From Pseudomonas sp. (GTDB lineage: Bacteria > Pseudomonadota > Gammaproteobacteria > Pseudomonadales > Pseudomonadaceae): 61,811 nucleotides of DNA. The position numbers and the translations under genes were made by a program. The notes beneath the pieces were generated by a model. The model ran no database searches and was not told the DNA's origin. It saw only the letters and a list, made by a program, of their open reading frames with translations. The DNA lies in the NCBI RefSeq assembly GCF_030147005.1, contig NZ_JASLAW010000141.1, forward strand, positions 1-61,811, in the 5' to 3' direction. Below, piece after piece: positions 25,762-34,509 of this stretch. The first letter of the stretch is position 1; each line of letters starts with the position of its first letter.

Positions 25762-27048
25762 TCAGCGTGCGGCGACCACGGTGCCGCGGCATTCACCGAA
25801 ACCGATGGAGGCGAAGCCTTCGCGGTTGCAACGGGCACGCAGGATGATTTCATCGCCGTCTTCGAGGAATTTACGCACCTCGCCGGAGGCCAGTTCGATC
25901 GGGTGTTTGCCGCCTTCGGTGATCTCCAGCAGGCTGCCGAATTGCCCCGGCTGCGGCCCCGACAACGTGCCCGAACCAAACAGGTCGCCGGCCTGCAACT
26001 GGCAGCCGTTGACGCTGTGGTGCGCCACCATTTGCGCCACGGTCCAATACATATGTTGGGTGTTGCTCAGGGTCAGGCGATGGGCCGGCAAGTTCTGTTC
26101 ACGCATCGATGCGGTGGTCAGCAGCACTTCAAGCTCGATGTCGAAGGCGCCGGCCTTCTGATCGCGAGGGTCCAGCAGGTACGGCAACGGCTGCGGATCG
26201 CCTTCAGGCCGCGCTGGCTGCGCCTTGCGGAACGGCTCCAGCGCTTCGGCCGTGACCACCCATGGCGAGATGCTGGTGATGAAGCTCTTGGACAGGAATG
26301 GCCCGAGCGGCTGGTATTCCCAGGCCTGGATATCCCGCGCCGACCAATCGTTGAGCAGGCAGAAGCCGGCGATATGGTCGGCCGCGTCGTCAATGGCAAT
26401 CGCGTCGCCCATGGCATTGCCCTGGCCGATCCAGATACCCAGTTCCAACTCATAGTCCAGGCGTGCGCAGGGGCCGAACGTTGGCTCGGTCTTGCCGGCG
26501 GGCAAGGTCTGCCCTTTAGGACGACGCACTTCGGTGCCTGATGGACGAATGGTCGAGGCGCGGCCGTGGTAGCCAATCGGCACGTACTTGTAGTTGGGCA
26601 ACAGTGGGTTGTCGGGACGGAACAATTTTCCGACGTTCTGCGCGTGCTCGATACCCACATAGAAGTCGGTGTAGTCGTTGATCCTGGCAGGCAGGTGCAT
26701 CTGGCAATCGACGGCTCGGTGCAACACCTGCGCCTCACGGGTTTGCAGCTTGCTGCCTTCGGCAAGCAGCTCCAGCAGGCGTTCGCGCAGGGCCACGCGG
26801 GGGCCGCGGCCGAGTTCGAAAAAGGCATTCAATTGGCCGCCGGCGGTGGCTTCCACCGCGCGCCGGGCTTCACCGTCAAATTCATCCAGCGCGGCGTGCA
26901 GGTCGAGGATCGCGTCGCCAATCGCCACGCCGCTGCGCGGCGCCGAGCCATTGATGCTGAACACCCCCAGCGGCAGGTTTTGCAGGGGGAAGTCCGCGTG
27001 ACCGTTGGCCGAAGCCACCCAGCTGCGGGTATGCGTTGGTTGAGTCAT
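25762..27048 (-). CDS. fahA: Fumarylacetoacetase
   Basis: 428 residues. It hydrolyses fumarylacetoacetate to fumarate and acetoacetate, the last step of the pathway. The N-terminal domain is followed by the catalytic FAH domain with metal ligands in INDYTDFYVGIEHAQNVG, LDYELELGIWIG (two Glu) and LLNDWSARDIQAWEYQPLG. QLQAGDLFGSGTLSGP is also typical. It starts three bases after hmgA ends, so the two are co-translated. Confidence 0.96.
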   Translation of the reverse strand: MTQPTHTRSWVASANGHADFPLQNLPLGVFSINGSAPRSGVAIGDAILDLHAALDEFDGEARRAVEATAGGQLNAFFELGRGPRVALRERLLELLAEGSKLQTREAQVLHRAVDCQMHLPARINDYTDFYVGIEHAQNVGKLFRPDNPLLPNYKYVPIGYHGRASTIRPSGTEVRRPKGQTLPAGKTEPTFGPCARLDYELELGIWIGQGNAMGDAIAIDDAADHIAGFCLLNDWSARDIQAWEYQPLGPFLSKSFITSISPWVVTAEALEPFRKAQPARPEGDPQPLPYLLDPRDQKAGAFDIELEVLLTTASMREQNLPAHRLTLSNTQHMYWTVAQMVAHHSVNGCQLQAGDLFGSGTLSGPQPGQFGSLLEITEGGKHPIELASGEVRKFLEDGDEIILRARCNREGFASIGFGECRGTVVAAR

Positions 27049-27051
27049 GGG

Positions 27052-28335
27052 TTATCTCCGATTCGGGTTGAAGGTGGCGGGCAGCGCGGCCCAGCACGCG
27101 TCGTAAGCAGGTTGCAATTGCGGGCATTGCAAGGCGAATTGTGTGGGGCGCAGCACTTGGCTGGTCTCGAACATGAAGGCCATGGTGTTGTCGATCTTGT
27201 GCGGCGCCAGCTCGGCGTTGATTGCCTTGGTACAGGTTTCGCCATCCGGGCCATGGGCACTCATGCAGCTGTGCAGCGAAGCGCCGCCGGGCAGGAAGCC
27301 TTCGGCCTTGGCATCGTAGGCGCCCTGAATCAGGCCCATGTATTCGTTCATCAGGTTGCGGTGGAACCACGGCGGCCGGAAGGTGTTCTCGGCCACCATC
27401 CAGCGTGGCGGGAAGATTACGAAGTCGAGGTTGGCCAGGCCATGCACGCTGGTGGGCGAGGTCAGGACGGTGAAGATCGACGGGTCCGGGTGATCGAAGC
27501 TCACCGTGCCGAGGGTGTTGAAGCGGCGCAGGTCGTATTTGTACGGCACGTTGTTGCCGTGCCAGGCCACCACGTTCAGCGGCGAATGGTCGAGCTCGCA
27601 GGCCCACAGTTCGCCGAGAAATTTCTGCACCAGTGTGGTCGGTCGCTTGAGGTCTTCGTAATGGGCGACCGGCGTGAGGAAATCACGCGGGTTGGCCAGG
27701 CCATTGCTGCCGATAGGGCCCAGATCCGGCAGGCGCAGCGGCGCGCCGTGGTTTTCGGCGACGTAACCGCGTGCCTGGGCGTCAAGCAGTTCGACGCGGA
27801 ATTTGAGCCCGCGTGGCAGTACCACAATCTCCAGCGGCTCGACGTCCAGCACGCCCAGTTCGGTGGCGATACGCAAACGGCCCTGTTCGGGCACGATCAA
27901 CAGTTCGCCGTCGGCATTGAAAAACACCCGCTCCATCGACCGATTGGTGCGGTAGTGGTAAATGCTGATACCCGACGGGGTTTGCGACCCGGAGTTGGCC
28001 ACCATCCCTACGAGCCCGTCGATAAAGTCAGTCGGCTCACTTGGAACGTCCAGCGGGTTCCAACGCAAGCGGTTCGGCGTCACCGCGCCCAGTGGCCCGC
28101 CGGCCAATTGCCGCTCCAGCTTGATAAAGGCCGGGTGATTGGCCGATGGCTGGATGCGGTACAGCCAGGTACGCCGAGCTTCGCTGCGCGCCATGGTGAA
28201 CGCGGTGCCGGAGAACAGTTCGGTGTACAGCCCGTAAGGCGCTTTTTGCGGCGAGTTCTGGCCAACGGGCAGCGCGCCAGGCAAGGCTTCGCTGGCAAAT
28301 TCGTTGCCAAAGCCCGACAAGTATTCGAGGTTCAT
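27052..28335 (-). CDS. hmgA: Homogentisate 1,2-dioxygenase
   Basis: 427 residues. This non-haem Fe(II) cupin enzyme opens the ring of homogentisate to give maleylacetoacetate. The N-terminus YLSGFGNEFASEALPGALP is diagnostic. The iron site lies in FRPPWFHRNLMNEYMGLI (first His and Glu) and SLHSCMSAHGPDGET (second His). It is the first gene of hmgA-fahA-maiA-MFS. Loss of this step usually produces brown pyomelanin from accumulated homogentisate. The promoter region holds a dyad next to the IclR gene. Confidence 0.97.
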   Translation of the reverse strand: MNLEYLSGFGNEFASEALPGALPVGQNSPQKAPYGLYTELFSGTAFTMARSEARRTWLYRIQPSANHPAFIKLERQLAGGPLGAVTPNRLRWNPLDVPSEPTDFIDGLVGMVANSGSQTPSGISIYHYRTNRSMERVFFNADGELLIVPEQGRLRIATELGVLDVEPLEIVVLPRGLKFRVELLDAQARGYVAENHGAPLRLPDLGPIGSNGLANPRDFLTPVAHYEDLKRPTTLVQKFLGELWACELDHSPLNVVAWHGNNVPYKYDLRRFNTLGTVSFDHPDPSIFTVLTSPTSVHGLANLDFVIFPPRWMVAENTFRPPWFHRNLMNEYMGLIQGAYDAKAEGFLPGGASLHSCMSAHGPDGETCTKAINAELAPHKIDNTMAFMFETSQVLRPTQFALQCPQLQPAYDACWAALPATFNPNRR

Positions 28336-28362
28336 GGAGCATCCTCTGGGTCAGTTGTTTTT

Positions 28363-28398
28363 ATCGTAATCCAGTTACGCACAACGTAATTTGATCAC
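28363..28398. promoter_or_regulatory. Candidate HmgR operator between hmgA and the IclR gene
   Basis: CGTAA-TCCAG-TTACG at 28365-28379 is a perfect inverted repeat. A second partial site, AACGTAATTTGATCAC, follows at 28383-28398. The two share the CGTAAT half-site and lie in the middle of the 118-base divergent gap, where an IclR-type repressor would cover the hmgA promoter. Confidence 0.6.
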
Positions 28399-28453
28399 TA
28401 TCGAGCGTCAAGCTATAAAGACGCCCATTCATCTTTCGGATTCTCGCTCCCCC

Positions 28454-29233
28454 ATGGAAAAGCCCCGCGACACCGGTAAACAGAAAGTCCGCTCGGCCGA
28501 GGTGGGCACCGATATCCTCAAGGCCCTGGCGCAACTGTCCCCCTCCACGTCGCTGTCGCGCCTGGCCGAACATGTGCAGATGCCCGCGAGCAAGGTACAT
28601 CGCTATTTGCAGGCGCTGATCGCGTCGGGCTTCGCCGAACAGAACACCGCCACCAACCATTACGGCCTGGGGCGCGAAGCATTGCGCGTAGGCTTGGCGG
28701 CGCTGGGCAGCATGGATGTATTGAAGGTCGGCGCGATGCCGCTGGCGGAGTTGCGCGATGAGCTGAATGAAACCTGCTTTCTGGCGGTGTGGGGCAACCA
28801 GGGCGCAACCGTCGTGCAGATCGAGCCGGCGGTGCGCGCCGTCACGGTGGTGACACAGCTGGGGTCAGTATTGCCGTTATTGAGCTCGTCCACCGGGCTG
28901 GTATTCAGCGCCTTCCTGCCGGCGCGGGAAACCGTGGAGTTGCGTGAGCGTGAGATCCAGGCCGGCATCGCCCACGCGTTGGCGGACGACTCAGCCTACG
29001 CCACCCTCTGCGAACAGATCCGCAGCCGTGGTCTGCACTTTGTGCATGGCTTGCTGATGCCCGGCGTGGACGCTTTATCAGCGCCGGTGTTCAACGCCAC
29101 CGGGCAAGTGGCCGCAGTGATGACCGTGGTAGGCCCCACCTCGCTGTTCCACGCCGATGAAGACGGCCCGGCGGCGAAGCGCTTGCTGGCGGCGACCCAG
29201 GCGGTGAGTTGGCGCATGGGCTATCAGGCCTGA
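28454..29233 (+). CDS. hmgR: IclR-family regulator of the homogentisate cluster
   Basis: 259 residues. The N-terminal winged helix-turn-helix (GTDILKALAQLSPSTSLSRLAEHVQMPASKVHRYLQALI) is followed by the IclR effector domain. It is divergent from hmgA, as in P. putida, where HmgR represses hmgABC and homogentisate is the inducer. The open frame begins at 28391, but the ATG at 28454 fits the family start. Its stop abuts that of the convergent dacB. Confidence 0.88.
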   Translation: MEKPRDTGKQKVRSAEVGTDILKALAQLSPSTSLSRLAEHVQMPASKVHRYLQALIASGFAEQNTATNHYGLGREALRVGLAALGSMDVLKVGAMPLAELRDELNETCFLAVWGNQGATVVQIEPAVRAVTVVTQLGSVLPLLSSSTGLVFSAFLPARETVELREREIQAGIAHALADDSAYATLCEQIRSRGLHFVHGLLMPGVDALSAPVFNATGQVAAVMTVVGPTSLFHADEDGPAAKRLLAATQAVSWRMGYQA

Positions 29234-30691
29234 TCAATCGTCCCAGCCGGACAGCGCCACCGCCACGCGGTTTTCCAGCGCCTTGACCTGCGCGCCGGCA
29301 ACTACGTAGTTGTTGGTCAGCATGGAAAATGCCAGCCGGCGCCCGTGGGCATCGGTGACATAACCACTCAGGGACGACACGCCGCCCATCGAGCCGGTCT
29401 TGGCGTGCAGGTTGTTCTGCGCCGGTGTGTCGCGCAGGCGGTAGCGCAGGCTGCCACCGCTCATGCGGTCGCTGTTGCCTGCAATCGGCAACGCGTTGTA
29501 CCAGGCGTCGAACCACGGTTGCTTGCCCGCAGCCAGCAGCAGGTCGGTAAAGGTTTGCGCCGAGACCAGGTTACGTCGCGACAGCCCGGAGCCGTCCACC
29601 TGGCTCAACGCTGCGGTATCCAACCCCTGGCGCTTGAGAAAACCGTCCACGGCCAGCACGCCCGCCGCCGCCGTGCCGCTATTGGCGGTCTGGCGGCCCA
29701 TGGCCTTGAGCAAGGCTTCGGACATGTTGTTGTTGGAGAGTTTGAGCAGCGGCACGATCAACGCTTGCAACGGTGCAGATTGGTGTTCGGCCAGCACCGT
29801 TACCGCCGCCGGGCTCGCCCCGCCTATCACCCGACGGCCCAGTACCGTGATGCCCTGTTGCGCCAGGGCTTGTTCAAACAGGTTGGCCACCAGTTGCGTC
29901 GGCTCCCACACGCTGACCAATTGCCGGCTTTGCCGGCCCGGCGCAACGGCGCCGCTGAGCTGCAACAGGTTGGTGCCATGGCGGCGGTTGATTCCATAGC
30001 TGTTGCCTGGCCCGCTGACGGCGCGGTTGCTCAGTTGCAGGTAGTCGGTGGGCGGATAGATATCGACGCTCACCGCCTGGCCGACCCGCGCCGGGGCCTT
30101 GGCCGTGACCAGCACACTGCCCGCATCGAAATCGGTATTGGGCGACACGGTCAATGCCGAAATCTGCGCACCGTAGTAGGTGGTTTCGTCGTCGTGGGAC
30201 CAATCGACGCCCAAGCGTTCGGCGTCAAACCAGGTGTCGTCAAACACCAGGTCACCCTGCACCTGGCGTACGCCCTGGCTGGCCAGTTGCGCCGCCAGCG
30301 CCTGATAGTCGGCGTACTGAATGGTGGGATCGCCCAGGCCGCGCAGGTAGAGATTGCCGGTAAGGCGATCGCCCTGGCGGATGCCATTGCTCAACAGTTG
30401 CGTGGCGAAGCGGTATTGCGGGCCCAGCACATCCATCGCCGCCGCAGTGGTCAGCAGCTTGAGATTGGAAGCCGGCACCAACCGCGTTCGCGGGTTGTGC
30501 TGGTAAAGCGTGCTGCCGCTGCGGGCGTCGCGCACCATCAGCGAGACGGTGGCACCGTGCAGCGCCGGGTCGGCCAACAGCGTGTCGAGGGTCGCGGGGG
30601 TGGAGGTCTGCGAAACGCTGGCGCAGCCGCCCAGTAAAAAGCTCAAGCCGACCAGCAGAGTGCTGGTGTGTAGCCATCTTCCTAAGTGCAT
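29234..30691 (-). CDS. dacB: D-alanyl-D-alanine carboxypeptidase/endopeptidase (PBP4, peptidase S13)
   Basis: 485 residues. A lipobox-like LLGGC puts Cys23 at the probable lipoprotein cleavage site. All three penicillin-binding motifs are present: SNLK at 75-78 (nucleophile Ser75, Lys78), SNN at 319-321 and KTG at 431-433. The long insertion between the first two motifs is typical of class-C PBP4. It trims or cleaves peptidoglycan cross-links in the periplasm. A lipidated form is an inference from the lipobox. A single REP lies upstream. Confidence 0.93.
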   Translation of the reverse strand: MHLGRWLHTSTLLVGLSFLLGGCASVSQTSTPATLDTLLADPALHGATVSLMVRDARSGSTLYQHNPRTRLVPASNLKLLTTAAAMDVLGPQYRFATQLLSNGIRQGDRLTGNLYLRGLGDPTIQYADYQALAAQLASQGVRQVQGDLVFDDTWFDAERLGVDWSHDDETTYYGAQISALTVSPNTDFDAGSVLVTAKAPARVGQAVSVDIYPPTDYLQLSNRAVSGPGNSYGINRRHGTNLLQLSGAVAPGRQSRQLVSVWEPTQLVANLFEQALAQQGITVLGRRVIGGASPAAVTVLAEHQSAPLQALIVPLLKLSNNNMSEALLKAMGRQTANSGTAAAGVLAVDGFLKRQGLDTAALSQVDGSGLSRRNLVSAQTFTDLLLAAGKQPWFDAWYNALPIAGNSDRMSGGSLRYRLRDTPAQNNLHAKTGSMGGVSSLSGYVTDAHGRRLAFSMLTNNYVVAGAQVKALENRVAVALSGWDD

Positions 30692-30738
30692 CGGTGTCCC
30701 GTTCCTGCAAAGCCATCAATGGCCGCAACGCTACCACT

Positions 30739-30766
30739 GTGGGAGCGAGCTTGCTCGCTCCGATAG
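30739..30766. repeat. Single REP element
   Basis: GTGGGAGCGAGCTTGCTCGCTCC forms a hairpin (GAGCGAGC / GCTCGCTC). It is a REP singlet between the siderophore receptor stop codon and the dacB start, on the side facing the receptor's 3' end. Confidence 0.8.
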
Positions 30767-30777
30767 GCAATGGCAGA

Positions 30778-33192
30778 TCAGAACGCAAGCGTACTGGACA
30801 CCGACACTTGCCGCGCATCGCCGATGGACACGAACTGTGTGTTCACCGAAGAGGTGTAGTAGGTGCGGTCAAACAGGTTCTTCACATTAAGCTGAAACTT
30901 AACCTTCTGCCCCTCCAGCCTGGTGTCATAAGTGGCGAACACATCCGCCACGGTGTAGCTCGGCAGCTCAAAGCTGTTGGCCGCATCCCCTGCCCGCTCG
31001 CCCACATAGCGTGCCCCGGCGCCGACACGCAACTGGTCGCCGCCGAGCAGGCTGCCAAAGTCATACACCGCCGACAATGAGCCGGTATTTTTTGCCACGT
31101 TTTGCAGGCGGTTGCCTTTGAGGCTCGGGTCTTCGGTGACCTCGGCATCGGTGTAGGCGTAGCTGCCGATCAGGCTCCACTTATCGGTCAACTGGCCGGT
31201 GGCGTCGACTTCCAGGCCACGGGAACGCACTTTGCCCGCCACGCTGTAGACCGAGGTCAAACCGTCGCCGACCTGCACCAGCACATTGCGTTTATCGATG
31301 TTGAACAGCGCCGCGCTCGCAGTGATGCGCCCCGGCATGTCGAACTTGGTGCCCAGCTCCCACGCCTTGGATTCTTCAGGGTCCAGGCTGCCCTCGAGTA
31401 CGCTCTTGTTGGCCAGCGGTGCGATGGTGGAGTTGGGTTTGAACGACTCGGTGTAGCTGCCGTAGAACGACAGTTCATCGGTGTAGCGGTACACCAGCCC
31501 GGCACGCGGCACCCACTTCTGGCCATTGCCGTCGGTATTGGCCGTGAATGGCACACCCTTGCCGGCGAACTGGTCGTACATTTGGTAGCGCGCCCCGCCC
31601 ACCAGGATCCATTGATCGTTAAGGTGAATCGCGTCCTGGAAGAACAGCGAATCGCTGCGCAGCAGGTCGGTCTGGTTGCTGTCCGGCGCACTCACCTTGG
31701 AGCCCGCCACTTCATTGCCGTACACCGGGTTGTTGTAGTCGAAGGTGCCACGGGGCGCCTGGCGAATCAGGTCGGCGCGATAGATCTTGCGGTACTCATC
31801 GTCCAGGCCGAACACCAGGTCGTGCTGCATACCCGCCACATCGACCTTGCCTTCAAGGCTGGCGGTGGCGAAGCGGTCGGTAGTCAGCGCGCCCTGGGTG
31901 CCATCCATGCTGCGGGTCAGGGTGCCGTTGGTGTTGACCTTGACCACGCGCACTTGGCTGGCATCGTAGGTTTCGCGGTTCCAGCTATAGCCGAAGTGCG
32001 CTTTCCAATCGTCGCTCAGGTCGTGGTCGACGGTCAGACGGTAGAGGTCGGAGCGGCCTTGCATGTTGTTGAACGGTTCATCCAGGCGCCGGGTGGCCGG
32101 GATATTCAACGGGTGGTTGGTTTTGGGGTCGATGGCGGTGCCTCGGTCGAACGGCGCGAGAAATTCGCGGTGTTCATAGGCGGCCACCACTTGGGTGGTG
32201 TCGCCGTACCAGGCCAGGGACGGCGCCACCAGAGTCTCGCGGTGAGTGCCGAAGTTGCGCCAGTAATCCTCGTCCTCATGATCGACAATCAAGCGATAGG
32301 CCAGGCCCGAATCACCCAGGGGCCCGGTGGTGTCGAGGTTGCCGCCGCTGCCGTTCTTGCCGCTGCCGAAGGTCGAGGCCCGCGCGGTCAGCGCGGTTGA
32401 CTGGGCCAGTTCAGGCTTTTTGCTGACGATATTCACCACGCCGCCCGGGTCCTGAATGCCGTACAACAACGAAGCCGGCCCCTTGAGTACTTCCACACGC
32501 TCGGCGGTAGCGTTCAGCGAACGGCCCTGCACCACCGGCATGCCGTCGCGCATGATCGAACCGTTACGGTTGTCGCCGAAGCCGCGCAGCATCACAGCGT
32601 CCTGGGTGCTGCCGAGGGTGTTGGCCTGGGTAATGCCGCTGACGTTGCCCAGGGCGTCGTCCAGGTTACGCGGCTGTTGATCGCGCATGACTTGGGCTGG
32701 CACCACGTTGACGGTCTGCGGGGTTTCCAGCAGCAAGCCATGGGAGCGCATCACCGAGCTGGTCGGCGGCGGCTGGTAGCTGGCGTTGTCCTGGATCAGG
32801 TTCGCGGCGCTGATGGTGGTGGCGCCGAGGTTGAGCGCGCCGTCGCCGGGCACGGGCTCCAGGGCCAGGGTATGCGCATCGATCTGGCGAAAGGTGAACC
32901 CGGAATTCCCCAGCAGGCGTTGCAGCGCCTGGGTCGCGCTCATCTGGCCGCTGACCGCCGGGGCATTGAAGCCGTAGGGCGCTTCATCGGTGTAGATCAC
33001 GCTGATCCCGGTAACGCGGCTGAAATCGCTCAGGGCCTGGGGCAGCGACTTGGCTGCCAGGGCAAAGTTGAACCGGGCGCTTGGTTGCTCCTGTGCCTGC
33101 GCCACGGCAAGGGGCGGCAACGCCAGCCCAGACACCGCTAATACCGAGGCTCCCAGCCACTGTTTGACCCAACCGCCCGCCGTCGATTTCAT
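30778..33192 (-). CDS. TonB-dependent siderophore receptor with STN signalling domain
   Basis: 804 residues from the ATG at 33192, which starts a clear signal peptide (to ..LAVAQA). A more upstream start at 33246 would bury it. After it comes an STN domain (FNFALAAKSLPQALSDFSRVTG ... SATQALQRLLGNSG), a short linker with a TonB-box-like LGATTIS, the plug (MLRGFGDNRNGSIMRDGMPV; LKGPASLLYGIQDPGGVVNIVSKKP) and a barrel ending SVSSTLAF. It belongs with hydroxamate-type receptors of the FoxA/FpvA/FhuE group; the ligand is uncertain. An STN domain implies a sigma/FecR pair, but none lies next to it. Confidence 0.88.
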   Translation of the reverse strand: MKSTAGGWVKQWLGASVLAVSGLALPPLAVAQAQEQPSARFNFALAAKSLPQALSDFSRVTGISVIYTDEAPYGFNAPAVSGQMSATQALQRLLGNSGFTFRQIDAHTLALEPVPGDGALNLGATTISAANLIQDNASYQPPPTSSVMRSHGLLLETPQTVNVVPAQVMRDQQPRNLDDALGNVSGITQANTLGSTQDAVMLRGFGDNRNGSIMRDGMPVVQGRSLNATAERVEVLKGPASLLYGIQDPGGVVNIVSKKPELAQSTALTARASTFGSGKNGSGGNLDTTGPLGDSGLAYRLIVDHEDEDYWRNFGTHRETLVAPSLAWYGDTTQVVAAYEHREFLAPFDRGTAIDPKTNHPLNIPATRRLDEPFNNMQGRSDLYRLTVDHDLSDDWKAHFGYSWNRETYDASQVRVVKVNTNGTLTRSMDGTQGALTTDRFATASLEGKVDVAGMQHDLVFGLDDEYRKIYRADLIRQAPRGTFDYNNPVYGNEVAGSKVSAPDSNQTDLLRSDSLFFQDAIHLNDQWILVGGARYQMYDQFAGKGVPFTANTDGNGQKWVPRAGLVYRYTDELSFYGSYTESFKPNSTIAPLANKSVLEGSLDPEESKAWELGTKFDMPGRITASAALFNIDKRNVLVQVGDGLTSVYSVAGKVRSRGLEVDATGQLTDKWSLIGSYAYTDAEVTEDPSLKGNRLQNVAKNTGSLSAVYDFGSLLGGDQLRVGAGARYVGERAGDAANSFELPSYTVADVFATYDTRLEGQKVKFQLNVKNLFDRTYYTSSVNTQFVSIGDARQVSVSSTLAF

Positions 33193-33315
33193 GCTGTGAG
33201 CACCCGTGTAGAAAACGCTGTTAATGCGAACTGATCGCAGTTTCATGCACTACACGGATGGCCGGGGGGTTTACCTCACCTGCCGATGCAAATATTTTGT
33301 TTAGGGTGACGCCCG

Positions 33316-33588
33316 TCAGCTCGATGAACCACTGGCCGCCAGGCATTCCTTGGCGCTCTTCTTCAGCTTCTTGATCAAGCGCTCCTGGCGCAGCGCCTCG
33401 CCTTTGCTCGCGCATTGTTCGGTGTAGACCAGTGCAACGGCCGGGCTCGACAGGAAGAACCGCGCGCCCTTGCCACTTTGGTGCGAGGCAAACCGGCGCA
33501 CCGGGTCATTGCTGATGCCGCAATAAAGCGAACCATTGGCGGCGCGTACCAGGTAGACGAACCAGGGTTTGGGTTCAGGCGTGTTCAC
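33316..33588 (-). CDS. Small GIY-YIG domain protein (UPF0213/YhbQ-like)
   Basis: 90 residues. A GIY-YIG nuclease core begins WFVYLVRAANGSLYCGISNDPVRRFASHQSGKGARF, where VYLV and YCGI are the paired signature motifs. A basic C-terminus (RQERLIKKLKKSAKECL) follows. Stand-alone members of this family are poorly characterised, possibly DNA repair-related. The start is probably GTG at 33588. Confidence 0.85.
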   Translation of the reverse strand: MNTPEPKPWFVYLVRAANGSLYCGISNDPVRRFASHQSGKGARFFLSSPAVALVYTEQCASKGEALRQERLIKKLKKSAKECLAASGSSS

Positions 33589-33624
33589 GGACGGATTCAG
33601 CGCTGCAAAGAAACGCCAAGCTTA

Positions 33625-34095
33625 TCAACGACTGGCCTGGAATGCCTTCAAACCTTTGCGCGCCTGGGCACGCACGGCGTTTTTTACCAGCGGCGTCCAG
33701 CCCAGCAACAGGCCCTTGGTGCCCAACGCCTGCCGCGACCAGCGCCACAGGTCGAAGCTGTCGTGATGCTCGCAGATCTTGCCGTCGCGGAACACAAAAC
33801 GTGCCTGGATATCATTGACCACCGTATTGCCGGTCGCGCTGAACAGGTAGGTTGCCACCCAATGGGCACTGCCGCGGGTGTCATCGCTGCGCACGCTGTC
33901 GAAGGTCAGGGAGAAGTCCTTGGCGCGGGTGGTAAGCATGCGCCACATGTCGCCGGCGTCCCGGCCACGCAGTTCGCCGAAGGCCGGGTCGCTGAACACC
34001 ACGTCATCGGTGTAGCACGCGGCCATGGCGTCGGCGTCCAGGCGTTGGAAAGCGCTGTAGAACTCGGTGATCAGGGCGTTATGGGCGTCACGCAT
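33625..34095 (-). CDS. NTF2-like/SnoaL-like family protein
   Basis: 156 residues from the ATG at 34095; the frame is open to 34158. The cone-shaped NTF2-like fold is indicated by LITEFYSAFQRLDADAMAACYTDDVVFSDPAFGELRG, then WVATYLFSATGNTVVNDIQARFVFRDGKICEHHDSFDLW. Members include isomerases and many unassigned proteins, and no activity can be assigned. The C-terminal part (KNAVRAQARKGLKAF) is basic. Confidence 0.8.
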   Translation of the reverse strand: MRDAHNALITEFYSAFQRLDADAMAACYTDDVVFSDPAFGELRGRDAGDMWRMLTTRAKDFSLTFDSVRSDDTRGSAHWVATYLFSATGNTVVNDIQARFVFRDGKICEHHDSFDLWRWSRQALGTKGLLLGWTPLVKNAVRAQARKGLKAFQASR

Positions 34096-34196
34096 GGGCA
34101 GATTTCGCACGATAGTCAAAGAGGCTGAACGATAGTCCCCGCCACGCGGGAAATCCATGGCTATCGGGCCAGGGAATCAGGCGATACCCGTTCAGG

Positions 34197-34382
34197 TTAT
34201 AGGTAGACGACGTCCAGGCTGGCGTTGCCGTGCATGAGGATCTCTTCGTCAATCGGCGAAATACGCGTGCGCACAGGGAGTGAATAGTTCGCTAGTTTAA
34301 ATTCGTAGGCTGCACGCGATTCATCTGTGTATTGAATACACGCAGCAATTCGACGCACCAGTGAGCAGAAGTTATTACGCAA
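34197..34382 (-). pseudogene. 3' remnant of a DUF1120 pilin gene
   Basis: A 61-codon frame with no usable start (it opens at TTG, with two stop codons just upstream). Its last 16 residues, EEILMHGNASLDVVYL, match the C-termini of the four DUF1120 proteins 2-8 kb away (for example NEVHMDGSATLEVVYL and LTNEVSIDGSVTLTVKYL). The preceding residues also suit a pilin strand. It is on the opposite strand from the intact pilus operon, so a further DUF1120 gene was probably deleted or rearranged here. Base composition is more AT-rich than the neighbours. Confidence 0.65.
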
Positions 34383-34509
34383 CTCGGCTTATTACAGGCA
34401 CCGAAAGCAAGTGCAAAGATTAACTTCACTGCGCACTGCCGCCCCTGCAACTAATACAAAAGCAGGCGCCGTCACAACAGTGCATATAACCAACTAATAG
34501 TCTGTAACG

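Noticed and set aside
26566..28389. Plus-strand open frame of 607 codons opposite fahA and hmgA
   Set aside because: Shadow of two strongly supported catabolic genes; no recognisable protein.
33229..33242. AACTG-ATCG-CAGTT dyad upstream of the siderophore receptor, considered as a Fur box
   Set aside because: It is GC-balanced and does not resemble NATWAT repeats; no other Fur-like stretch was convincing there.
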